Part shown: positions 16,437 through 23,208 of the stretch, one piece after another
Layout: each line of letters begins with the position of its first letter
Numbering within the stretch: the stretch's first letter is position 1
Assembly: GCA_019419455.1 (NCBI GenBank)
Contig: DXZW01000007.1
Coordinates: 1-25,126, forward strand
Length of the DNA stretch: 25,126 bases
Direction of reading: 5' to 3'
Source of the DNA: Collinsella sp.
GTDB lineage: Bacteria > Actinomycetota > Coriobacteriia > Coriobacteriales > Coriobacteriaceae
The notes under the pieces: model-generated
The model's database searches: none
Told to the model about the DNA's origin: nothing
Seen by the model: only the letters and a program-made list of their open reading frames with translations
Program-made: the position numbers and the translations under genes

Positions 16437-17657
16437 ATGGTTGATACAGATTTTGCTTGGCGACTTACGCAAGGGCTCGTGCGGATCGACAGTTCCGACC
16501 CAGGTGCGTACGAGGGCGAGATTGAACGCTATATCAAAGCGTTGATTGAGGAACGGTTGGCGCAGCTGAGCCATCCGGTACTCGATGCCGTGCAGATTGC
16601 AGAGCTCGAAGTACTCCCCGGGCGCCGCAACCTTATGGTCACCGTGCCGGGCCAAAGCGACGAGCCGCGACTCGTCTATATCTGCCATATGGATACCGTT
16701 ACGCTGGGCGATGGCTGGGACGCGGACATTCCGCCGCTCGGGACGGTTGTGCGTAACGACAAACTCTACGGCCGTGGCGCCTGCGACATGAAGGGTGGCC
16801 CGGCCTGTGCCATTGCCGCACTGGTCCATACGCTCGAGCGCGTGGTGGCGGATGGCGCGCTGCCCCGCCGCGGCTTTTCGCTCATCTGCTCGGTCGACGA
16901 GGAAGATTTTATGCGCGGCTCAGAGGCCGCGATCGATGCTGGCTGGGTCGGCTCGCGTGAATGGGTGCTGGACACCGAGCCCACCGACGGACAGATCCAG
17001 GTGGCGCACAAGGGGCGTACGTGGTTCGAGATTGAAATGGCTGGCGTGACGGCGCATGCGAGCCAGCCCTGGAAGGGCGCGGATGCCGTCGCCGCCATAG
17101 CCGAGGTCGTGTGTTCGCTCCGTCGCGCGTTTGTGGCGCTGCCCGCGCACGATGAGCTGGGGCCTTCGACCATCACGTTTGGCCAAATCGAGGGCGGATA
17201 TCGCCCCTACGTCGTACCCGACCGCGCCAAAGTCTGGGTCGACATGCGCCTGACCCCGCCGACCGATACGGCCGCCGCGACGCGCATGGTAGAGCAGGCC
17301 ATCGCCGTCGCCGAAGCCGTCGTTCCCAGTTGCCATGGCAGCTACACCGTGACGGGCGACCGCCCCGCCATCGAGCGCGACCCGAACTCTCCCCTTCTAG
17401 CAGCGCTCAAGCGTGCTGCCGATGACGTGACGGACGCGGACACGACCGTCGGCTTCTTTACCGGCTACACCGACACCGCCGTCATTGCCGGCAAGACAGG
17501 TAACCGCAATTGCATGAGCTACGGTCCCGGGTCGCTCGCGCTCGCGCACAAGCCCAACGAATATGTGCCCCACGCCGATATCGTTCGTTGTCAGCAGGTG
17601 CTAATCGCGCTCGCCGATAACGTGCTCTGGGACGCGAGCGGCCAAGTTGGGGCATAA
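16437..17657 (+). CDS. M20 family metallopeptidase (ArgE/DapE/CPG2-like)
   Basis: This 406-residue zinc-dependent hydrolase is of the ArgE/DapE/carboxypeptidase-G2 superfamily, whose members cleave peptides or N-acyl amino acids. Metal ligands are visible: H84-x-D86 (CHMDTV), D117 (GRGACDMKGG), E155-E156 (SVDEEDF, catalytic and metal-binding) and a late histidine in LALAHKPNEYV. HASQPWKGADAV (207-218) belongs to the dimerisation domain. The substrate cannot be assigned. The ATG at 16437 follows GAGGTGA; the frame is open back to 16290, but that part crosses the serA terminator. The DUF1015-like gene starts 39 nt after its stop, so the two are likely co-transcribed. Confidence 0.92.
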   Translation: MVDTDFAWRLTQGLVRIDSSDPGAYEGEIERYIKALIEERLAQLSHPVLDAVQIAELEVLPGRRNLMVTVPGQSDEPRLVYICHMDTVTLGDGWDADIPPLGTVVRNDKLYGRGACDMKGGPACAIAALVHTLERVVADGALPRRGFSLICSVDEEDFMRGSEAAIDAGWVGSREWVLDTEPTDGQIQVAHKGRTWFEIEMAGVTAHASQPWKGADAVAAIAEVVCSLRRAFVALPAHDELGPSTITFGQIEGGYRPYVVPDRAKVWVDMRLTPPTDTAAATRMVEQAIAVAEAVVPSCHGSYTVTGDRPAIERDPNSPLLAALKRAADDVTDADTTVGFFTGYTDTAVIAGKTGNRNCMSYGPGSLALAHKPNEYVPHADIVRCQQVLIALADNVLWDASGQVGA

Positions 17658-17696
17658 TAAGCCGCGAACAAACCGACTCGTGCGTTAGGACCGCCC

Positions 17697-18380
17697 ATGA
17701 AAGCACTTCCGTTTCCCTGCATCCGCCCGGCTCAGGACCGCGTGCTCGAGGCGCTGCCTGCAATGGGCAGTATCCTGAGCGGCAACGATGCTCTGCGCGG
17801 AGCCCTTGCCGATGGCCTGATGCTCAAGGACCCGGGTGCGGCGTATTACGTGTACGAATGCTCGGGCGAGCCGGGACGCGTGACGGGTGTCGTGGCGATT
17901 TGCCCGACGAGTGTACTTGCGGGCGACAAGAGCGATGCCAGCGCTGACGTGGCCGCCGCTGCGCGCGCGATCGCCGAGCTCAAAGTGCAGCCGCGCCCCG
18001 TGTCGCTCGCCTACGAGGCCTCGCCCGTCATGGATATCATCCTGGGCGCCGCCAAAGAGGGCGCGTCGCTCTACGCCGTTACCGACCCCGCGGGCATTAC
18101 ACACCGCGCGTGGGAGGTCAAGCGCGAGGACGCCGTCGGGGCCATCCGCGCTATGCTCGACCAAGCACCGGAGCCGGCACTGACCGACGACCCCGCCTAC
18201 GCCGCCGCTCTGACCGGGGCGTCGCAGCTGCTGGCCGATGAGGCCCGTGCCGCCGGAACGTACACCGGCAAGGAGCCGTTCAACTTTACCGTTGCCGTGC
18301 TCTTCCCCGCCGCGCAGGTCAGCGGCGCCGCGCCGCAAGTTCCGACAGGTCTGCTCACGCACCAGGTCGCGCGGTTCTAG
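17697..18380 (+). CDS. DUF1015-family protein, shortened and lacking the HHR motif
   Basis: This 227-residue protein follows the DUF1015 pattern: FPCIRPAQDRVLEALPA at the N-terminus, GLMLKDPGAAYYVYE, PVSLAYEASPVMDIILGAA, THRAWEV and FTVAVLFPAAQV. Family members usually run to about 400 residues and carry a DGHHR-type motif before the AVLFP segment. Here that position reads LTDDPAYAAAL, and the C-terminal half is absent. DUF1015 genes often accompany serC and serA, as here, though an M20 peptidase gene and a terminator intervene. The function of the family is not settled. AGGA precedes the ATG. It may be a decayed or specialised version; base composition is like its neighbours, so it seems maintained. 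Confidence 0.72.
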   Translation: MKALPFPCIRPAQDRVLEALPAMGSILSGNDALRGALADGLMLKDPGAAYYVYECSGEPGRVTGVVAICPTSVLAGDKSDASADVAAAARAIAELKVQPRPVSLAYEASPVMDIILGAAKEGASLYAVTDPAGITHRAWEVKREDAVGAIRAMLDQAPEPALTDDPAYAAALTGASQLLADEARAAGTYTGKEPFNFTVAVLFPAAQVSGAAPQVPTGLLTHQVARF

Positions 18381-18425
18381 CAAGACCAGACCGCCCAGCA
18401 CAATAATCGGCAGCTCAACAAACAG

Positions 18426-18465
18426 GGGGCGGAGATGCAGCAGGTACATGCATCTCCGCCCCTTT
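18426..18465. terminator. Hairpin terminator between convergent genes
   Basis: GGGGCGGAGATGCA (18426-18439) pairs perfectly with TGCATCTCCGCCCC (18449-18462) around a 9-nt loop, with TTT after it on the plus strand. It sits between the DUF1015-like gene (+) and a histidine phosphatase (-) and could stop both. Confidence 0.75.
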
Positions 18466-18509
18466 CGCGTCGAGAAGTTATGCCAGCGACCCGTGCCGCC
18501 ACGCTCGCG

Positions 18510-19145
18510 TTATCCCCGTTGCGGGCCTGCTGCCGCCACAAGTGGTTCAAGCCCCAGCTCGCGCGCGTAATCCTCCTGCGTAAAGACTTCGACCAACTCA
18601 AACGTGTCGGATTCGTCGTCAAACGCAAAGTGCAGCACCGAGCAGTTGCCCGGCACGCGATCGCGCTCGTCGGCCGCCGCACCCTTCACGTGATCCATAA
18701 ACTCCTTGATAGCCGAGCCATGGCTTACCGCGAGCACACACGTATGGTCCGGACGCTGCATGAGTTCGGTCAGCGTCGCCGCCATGCGCTCGCGCACCTG
18801 CATCTGGCCCTCGCCGCCAAACTGACGATAGAAATCTCGCCACGGCCGCTCGGGCATAAGCATCACGCGCTCGGCCTCAAAGTCGCCAAAGAACCACTCA
18901 CGCAGACCGTCCAGGCGCTCGTACGCCAAGCCCGGCCACAGGTTGGCGATAGTCTGCTCGGTGCGATGAAGTGTGGAGGTGTAGGCATGATCGGGTTCAA
19001 TGCCACGCGCACGTAAGAACATGCCGGCACGCGCCGCCTGGTCGCATCCCAGCTGCGTGAGCGGCGAGTCACTCCAACCCTGAATAATGCGCTTAAGGTT
19101 GAATATTGTCTGCCCATGACGAACCAGATACAGGTCTTTATTCAT
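18510..19145 (-). CDS. Histidine phosphatase family protein (paralogue 1)
   Basis: This 211-residue member of the phosphoglycerate-mutase/acid-phosphatase superfamily has the phospho-acceptor LVRHGQT near the N-terminus, the second arginine in YTSTLHRTEQT, the acidic LREWFFGDFEAE and the second histidine in LAVSHGSAIKEF. All four catalytic positions are present. It is very similar in layout to the next gene upstream, including the unusual SHGS in place of SHGG, so the two look like a tandem duplication. Its stop-proximal tail is about 30 residues longer. The ATG at 19145 follows AAAGGA. Seventeen nucleotides separate it from its paralogue, so they form an operon. The substrate is unknown; phosphoserine is a candidate because serC-serA lies nearby. 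Confidence 0.9.
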   Translation of the reverse strand: MNKDLYLVRHGQTIFNLKRIIQGWSDSPLTQLGCDQAARAGMFLRARGIEPDHAYTSTLHRTEQTIANLWPGLAYERLDGLREWFFGDFEAERVMLMPERPWRDFYRQFGGEGQMQVRERMAATLTELMQRPDHTCVLAVSHGSAIKEFMDHVKGAAADERDRVPGNCSVLHFAFDDESDTFELVEVFTQEDYARELGLEPLVAAAGPQRG

Positions 19146-19162
19146 AGGGGTCCTTTCGTTCG

Positions 19163-19705
19163 TTACCAATCAAGGAGCGAAAACGCACCGTCGCAATAGC
19201 CAAAATGAAGCACGGCACCGTTGTCGGGTAGCTCTCCCCTGCCAGTCACATACTCAAGAAACTCCTGGCAGGAAGAGCCGTGGGAGACTGCCAGCACACA
19301 GTCGTGCTGCGGCCTGGCCATGATGTGGGACAGCGCCGCGACCATGCGCGACTGGAGCTCGCCTTCAGACTCGCCACCAAAGGCCACCGGATAATCACCC
19401 CAGGGCTGCGGCGGCATCTCGCGATTTGATGTACCCTCCAGCGAGCCCAAATGCCACTCGCGCAGGTCATCGACCAGCTCTATCGAGCGGCCCTCACCAG
19501 CAATTAGCTCAGCCGTACGCCGCGCCCGGCCCAACGGGGAGGAATACACACGGTCAAAGGTCACGCCACGCGCCTCAAACGCCGCGCGCGTCGCCAGCGC
19601 CTGCTCGCGCCCGCGCGCCGTAAGCGGCGAATCGTGCCCACCCTGCAAAATGTTCTGCACATTGAGCTCAGTCTGCCCATGCCGCACCAAATACAAATCT
19701 GCCAC
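19163..19705 (-). CDS. Histidine phosphatase family protein (paralogue 2)
   Basis: This 180-residue histidine phosphatase is upstream of and co-directional with paralogue 1. It has LVRHGQT, YSSPLGRARRT, LREWHLGSLEG and LAVSHGSSCQEF, so the catalytic set is complete. Both proteins share the PLTxxGxxQA region and the RPxHxCVLAVSHGS block, which shows recent common ancestry. The start is GTG at 19705 with GGGGAGG four bases upstream; no ATG fits. A hairpin repeat lies 16 nt before this start. It may be a phosphatase acting on a small metabolite, or work as a hetero-oligomer with its neighbour. Confidence 0.9.
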   Translation of the reverse strand: MADLYLVRHGQTELNVQNILQGGHDSPLTARGREQALATRAAFEARGVTFDRVYSSPLGRARRTAELIAGEGRSIELVDDLREWHLGSLEGTSNREMPPQPWGDYPVAFGGESEGELQSRMVAALSHIMARPQHDCVLAVSHGSSCQEFLEYVTGRGELPDNGAVLHFGYCDGAFSLLDW

Positions 19706-19720
19706 ACGTCCTCCCCTCGC

Positions 19721-19755
19721 ACCACCGCAAAGGGGACAGGTACCTTTGTGGTGGT
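19721..19755. repeat. Hairpin repeat, copy 5
   Basis: The arms ACCACCGCAAAGG (19721-19733) and CCTTTGTGGTGGT (19743-19755) enclose the loop GGACAGGTA, with one C-A mismatch inside the stem. It lies 33 nt beyond the stop of the nitroreductase gene. Confidence 0.87.
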
Positions 19756-19787
19756 TTACCGCCGGATCACACCGCGGTGACGCTCAA

Positions 19788-20459
19788 CTACACCAGTACG
19801 TCGACAAGCGAGCGCTTGGGTACGTGGTGCACCTGCGCCTCGTCGCGCCAATAATTGATGGAGCCGTCGGGGTTGGAATCGATCGCATCGATCACCTGTG
19901 TCTCGGCCGGAACGCCAAACGCCATGATCAGCTTGAGCTCATACTTGTCGTTATCGAGCCCCATGGCATCGATCGCGCGGGGCGTAAAGGCCTTGAACAT
20001 ACAGGCTGCCACCTCAGGCGTGGCGCTGCGGGCGGCGAGCATCATCGTCTGCGCGGCAATGCCCGTGTCGACCTCGGTAATGGGAGCGGCTGGCTTGCCC
20101 GGAACGGCGCGCTCAGCCAAAATCGCGATGTAGCCGGTCGGGCGCTCACCCTCGGCAGGACCCGGCCAATCCTTAAGCGCACCGGCCCATGCAAGCTCAT
20201 CAAATACGCGCGCGCAATCCACGGCACCGCTCACCACATGAAAACGCAGACGCTGAGCATTGGCGCCGCAGGGAGTCAGGTGAGCCAGCTCTGCCAGCTC
20301 GAGCAAAAACTCACGCGGCACGCGCATGGACTCGTCAAAACGGCGGCACGTACGGGCACGACGGACCAGCGCATCAAACGCTTCCAAGCCGAGCTTTTCG
20401 CAACCCTGCTCTGCCATCGATTCGACACTCGACGGCGCCTCGGGAACTGCTTCGTTCAT
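19788..20459 (-). CDS. Nitroreductase family protein
   Basis: This 223-residue flavin-dependent oxidoreductase is of the nitroreductase fold. The FMN-binding N-terminal pattern is RRARTCRRFDES (33-44), followed by LTPCGANAQRLRFHVV (61-76), and DTGIAAQTMMLAARS (131-145) on the long helix. FGVPAETQ is the usual late FMN-contact stretch. The substrate cannot be inferred; relatives reduce nitro compounds, quinones or flavins with NAD(P)H. The ATG at 20459 begins at the natural N-terminus (MNEAVPEAPSS), with a weak GGGGG upstream; the open frame continues to 20627 without a better start. A DtxR/IdeR-like 19-bp box lies 28 nt upstream, suggesting metal-dependent expression. Confidence 0.88.
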   Translation of the reverse strand: MNEAVPEAPSSVESMAEQGCEKLGLEAFDALVRRARTCRRFDESMRVPREFLLELAELAHLTPCGANAQRLRFHVVSGAVDCARVFDELAWAGALKDWPGPAEGERPTGYIAILAERAVPGKPAAPITEVDTGIAAQTMMLAARSATPEVAACMFKAFTPRAIDAMGLDNDKYELKLIMAFGVPAETQVIDAIDSNPDGSINYWRDEAQVHHVPKRSLVDVLV

Positions 20460-20487
20460 AGGGACCCCCAATACAAGCCAATTGTCC

Positions 20488-20506
20488 TTAGGAAAATCTA
20501 ACCTAA
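20488..20506. promoter_or_regulatory. DtxR/IdeR-like metal-regulator box
   Basis: The 19-nt TTAGGAAAATCTAACCTAA has TTAGG and CCTAA ends. On the minus strand it reads TTAGGTTAG followed by a weaker half, close to the actinobacterial IdeR/DtxR operator (TTAGGTTAG-S-CTAACCTAA), with about three mismatches. It lies 29-47 nt upstream of the nitroreductase ATG, where a bound repressor would cover the promoter. Confidence 0.5.
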
Positions 20507-20694
20507 AACGTAGGCAATAACGAACAGGGCTGCAATGTTCTACACCTGTTGAATAGAAAATCGCAACGTGGGGAACAACGGAAACAATTCGGGGCCTTTG
20601 GGTTACGTTTCGCCCTCTCCGACCCATACGCCAGCGCCTTTAGGCGATACTGGTTGTAACGATCAAGGCTTACGCCGCACGGAAAGGAGACATT

Positions 20695-21297
20695 ATGGGC
20701 ATCTTTAAGAACGATGACCAAAAATCGAGCCAGTTTGGATTTGACGAGAAAAGCATGGCGGGCAAAGCCGTCAAGGCCGTGCGCTGGATTTACGCCATCA
20801 CGGGCGTCTTAGCGCTCATTGCTGGTATCGCGCTGCTTTTTGCACCCGCCAAGTCCCTCGTCTTTTTGACGACTGTCCTGGGTTTTTACTTTGTAATCAC
20901 TGCTGCCATCAGGCTGTTCACTGCCATTTTTGAGCCGCTGCTGCCCACCGGCTGGCGCGTGACGAGCATCATCTCCAACCTACTCATTATCTTGGGCGGC
21001 GCCATAATCCTGCGTAACCAGGCCTTCTCGACCGCGACGCTCACCACGATGGTGGTTATCGTGGCCGGCTTTGGCTGGATTGTCGAAGGTGTCATGTCCA
21101 TTCTGGAGTCCGAGCTTTCGTCCAACCGCGCCCTCGCCATCCTGAGCGGCGCACTCTCCATCATCGCCGGCATGTTCGTGTTTATCTATCCGCTGTGGTC
21201 GGCCAAGATGCTCGTCATCTTTAGCGGCGCCGCACTGCTGGTGTTTGGCGTAACGCTGATTGTTCGTGCTATTCAATTTGGCAAACTGGTGCACTAG
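20695..21297 (+). CDS. HdeD family acid-resistance-type membrane protein (DUF308)
   Basis: This 200-residue protein has a hydrophilic N-terminus of about 25 residues, then six hydrophobic segments. These include WIYAITGVLALIAGIALLFAP, LVFLTTVLGFYFVITAAIRLF, IISNLLIILGGAIIL, MVVIVAGFGWIVEGVMSIL, ILSGALSIIAGMFVFIYP and MLVIFSGAALLVFGVTLIV. The paired repeats of two-segment units (VFLTTVLGFYFVIT... and TTMVVIVAGFGWIV...) are characteristic of DUF308/HdeD. In E. coli HdeD contributes to acid resistance at high cell density; the role here is not known. AAAGGAGA precedes the ATG. Its stop codon is followed immediately by the ATG of the next gene. Confidence 0.87.
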   Translation: MGIFKNDDQKSSQFGFDEKSMAGKAVKAVRWIYAITGVLALIAGIALLFAPAKSLVFLTTVLGFYFVITAAIRLFTAIFEPLLPTGWRVTSIISNLLIILGGAIILRNQAFSTATLTTMVVIVAGFGWIVEGVMSILESELSSNRALAILSGALSIIAGMFVFIYPLWSAKMLVIFSGAALLVFGVTLIVRAIQFGKLVH

Positions 21298-21780
21298 ATG
21301 TCACGAACGCTCTTTATTGATGCAGACGCCTGCCCGGTCACGCGCGAGTCGATTGACTGCGCGCGGCGGGCGGGCGTCGCCGTTGTTATCGCCGGCAACA
21401 GCACGCAAAACCTAGAACGGCACATTCGCCGCGACGACCCGCGCGATGCTGAGCACGCTCGACGCGGATTTTGGGTCACGACGCTCGATGTGAGCGTGGG
21501 CGCCGACAGCGCCGACTTTGCCATTGTCGAACGCCTGCAGGCGGGCGACGTGGTCGTGACGCAGGACATTGGCTTGGCGAGCATGGTGCTCGGGCGCGAT
21601 GCCGCCGCCATCGGCGTGCGCGGGCGCGTGTACGACAAGGCGACTATCGACATGCAGCTGTTTATTCGCCACGAGGAAAAGAAGGTACGCCGCGCCGGGG
21701 GACGCACTCGCGGACCGGCGGCATTTACCAGCGAAGACCGGGCTCGCTTTAAGCGCAAACTCACCGAGCTGCTGCGCTAA
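21298..21780 (+). CDS. YaiI/YqxD family protein (DUF188, PIN-like)
   Basis: This 160-residue protein has the N-terminal signature FIDADACPV, with D8 and D10, then GADSADFAIVERLQAGDVVVTQDIGLASMVL and GVRGRVYDKATIDMQL, all typical of DUF188 (COG1671). The fold resembles PIN-domain nucleases and the acidic residues sit where metal would bind, but no activity is established for the family. The ATG begins at the first base after the upstream TAG, so translation is probably coupled to the HdeD-family gene; no separate ribosome site is evident. A terminator hairpin follows directly. The length is normal for the family. Confidence 0.9.
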   Translation: MSRTLFIDADACPVTRESIDCARRAGVAVVIAGNSTQNLERHIRRDDPRDAEHARRGFWVTTLDVSVGADSADFAIVERLQAGDVVVTQDIGLASMVLGRDAAAIGVRGRVYDKATIDMQLFIRHEEKKVRRAGGRTRGPAAFTSEDRARFKRKLTELLR

Positions 21781-21787
21781 CCAAGGT

Positions 21788-21822
21788 AGATTTTTGGGAC
21801 ATGCCCGGAAATCTGCTTTTTT
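21788..21822 (+). terminator. Terminator of the HdeD-YaiI gene pair
   Basis: AGATTTTTGGG (21788-21798) pairs with CCCGGAAATCT (21804-21814) around ACATG, with two G-U pairs. GC and six T residues follow. It begins 8 nt past the YaiI stop. Confidence 0.8.
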
Positions 21823-21863
21823 GCTTTGGGCGGTATGAGCGCTCAAAATCCATGGCTCAACAA

Positions 21864-21936
21864 AAAACGGGCTTCAAAATGCCATGCGTCGCCGCATTGT
21901 GCAGGCGCCGAGCATGGCTATTTTGAAGCCCGTTTT
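21864..21936 (-). terminator. Long hairpin terminator of the heavy-metal permease gene
   Basis: AAAACGGGCTTCAAAAT (21864-21880) pairs with ATTTTGAAGCCCGTTTT (21920-21936). An inner stem, GCCATGC/GCATGGC (21881-21887/21912-21918), adds 7 bp with a single bulged T. On the minus strand six T residues follow, and on the plus strand TTTTG, so it can end transcripts from both sides. Confidence 0.8.
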
Positions 21937-21947
21937 GTTAGGCCCAC

Positions 21948-23036
21948 TTAGAGGCCGAAGGCGGAGAGGATGAGGCCCCAGCCGGCACCGATGACGTACA
22001 TCATGATCAGGAACAGGACGTTTTCGCGGGCGCTACGGTTGGTGCGGAACAGCACCAGGTAGCCCACACCGGCAGAGATGAGCGTGCCGGCGAGCATCGG
22101 GGCCAGCTGCAGCGCGCCTTCCAGGTACAGTTGCGTGATGACGACGCTGGCCGAGCAGTTGGGAATCAGGCCGACGAGTGCCGAGCCCAGGACCGCAAGC
22201 GTCTCGTTGCCGCGCAGGAACTGCTCGATCGCGGACTCGCCGAAGGTCTCGAGCACGGCGACCAGGACCAGCGTCACCAGAAAAATGAATACCGAGACCT
22301 GCACGGTGTGCGAAATCGCGCTGCGGATGATCGACAGGACAGGCGTCCCTTCGTGGGAGTGGGAGTGACCGTGGCCATCATGGTGTTCATGCTCGCCCTC
22401 ATGACCGTGATCGTGGCCATGTCCGTGTTCATACTCGTCCTCGTCTTCATCGCAACCGCAATGATCGCGCTCGCACAGCTCGTGGATGTGGTCGGCGCTC
22501 ACGCCCGCCTCGGCCACCTCGTCGATGATGTCACCGCCGCTGTGGTCGTCGTGCGCGCAGTTCACATGAGCCGAATTAGCAGCGGCCCCCAGCACGGTAC
22601 GGCGAATCGCCGCATGCGCGCGAGCGTTACGACGCAGGCCGCGAATGGCGGCGTCCACGATAAAGCCCGTGACCAGCGCGATCAGTGCCTTCGAAGCCAA
22701 AAGCATCGCCATGGTCTGCACGGGCACCTGCTCGGCGAGCAACAGCGGCAGCATCTCATCGGAGGTCGAAAGGAACACCGCCACCAACGTGCCCAAGGTC
22801 ACGACACGACCGGCGTACAGCGTGGCCGCCATTGCCGAAAAGCCGCACTGCGGCACCATGCCCAGCAACGAGCCAACCACGGGGCCCGCGGCACCGGCGC
22901 GCTTGATGGCGCCGTTAACGCTGTCGCCCGCGACGTGCTCCAGGGTCTCGAGGGCCAGATATGTCACCAATAAGAACGGTACCAGCGAGAGCGTGTCCTT
23001 GCCGGCGTCGAGCAGAATATCAATCAGTAAATCCAT
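21948..23036 (-). CDS. Putative heavy-metal permease (ArsP_2 / putative manganese transporter family)
   Basis: This 362-residue membrane protein has two related halves of about four to five membrane segments each. Each half carries a G-x-x-P-x-C motif (GMVPQCGFS at 59-67, GLIPNCSAS at 289-297), indicating an internal repeat. Between them lies a long cytoplasmic or external loop (about 155-230) extremely rich in His, Asp, Glu and Cys (for example EHGHGHDHGHEGEHEHHDGH), a likely metal-binding tail. This layout fits the 10-TM ArsP_2 group of putative heavy-metal exporters, though the transported metal is unknown. The ATG at 23036 has AAAGG 12 nt upstream. A good promoter and CCTAG-type palindromes lie upstream, and a strong terminator follows. 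Confidence 0.85.
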   Translation of the reverse strand: MDLLIDILLDAGKDTLSLVPFLLVTYLALETLEHVAGDSVNGAIKRAGAAGPVVGSLLGMVPQCGFSAMAATLYAGRVVTLGTLVAVFLSTSDEMLPLLLAEQVPVQTMAMLLASKALIALVTGFIVDAAIRGLRRNARAHAAIRRTVLGAAANSAHVNCAHDDHSGGDIIDEVAEAGVSADHIHELCERDHCGCDEDEDEYEHGHGHDHGHEGEHEHHDGHGHSHSHEGTPVLSIIRSAISHTVQVSVFIFLVTLVLVAVLETFGESAIEQFLRGNETLAVLGSALVGLIPNCSASVVITQLYLEGALQLAPMLAGTLISAGVGYLVLFRTNRSARENVLFLIMMYVIGAGWGLILSAFGL

Positions 23037-23078
23037 GACGGATGGAACCTTTCGTGTCTTTCGGCAGCATTGTAAAAG

Positions 23079-23115
23079 TCCTAGCGGTCAACTAGGGTAT
23101 TGTAGTTGTCCTAGG
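23079..23115. promoter_or_regulatory. CCTAG-type operator candidate
   Basis: CCTAG and CTAGG form an inverted repeat at 23080-23096 (7-nt spacer) over the predicted start site. Another CCTAGG (23110-23115) lies inside the promoter spacer. Three related half-sites around a metal-permease promoter suggest a dimeric regulator. Confidence 0.45.
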
Positions 23116-23126
23116 CGCGATGCCAA
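23099..23126 (-). promoter_or_regulatory. Predicted promoter of the heavy-metal permease gene
   Basis: On the minus strand, TTGGCA (23126-23121) and TACAAT (23104-23099) are separated by 16 nt, both 5/6 to consensus. Transcription would begin near 23092, giving a leader of about 55 nt. Confidence 0.6.
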
Positions 23127-23208
23127 TAGTTGCCCATGGTAAACTATCATCTCGCCACATCTTAATGACCCTGAGCCGCACGACGCGGCCCATCCAAGGA
23201 GCAGTTAT

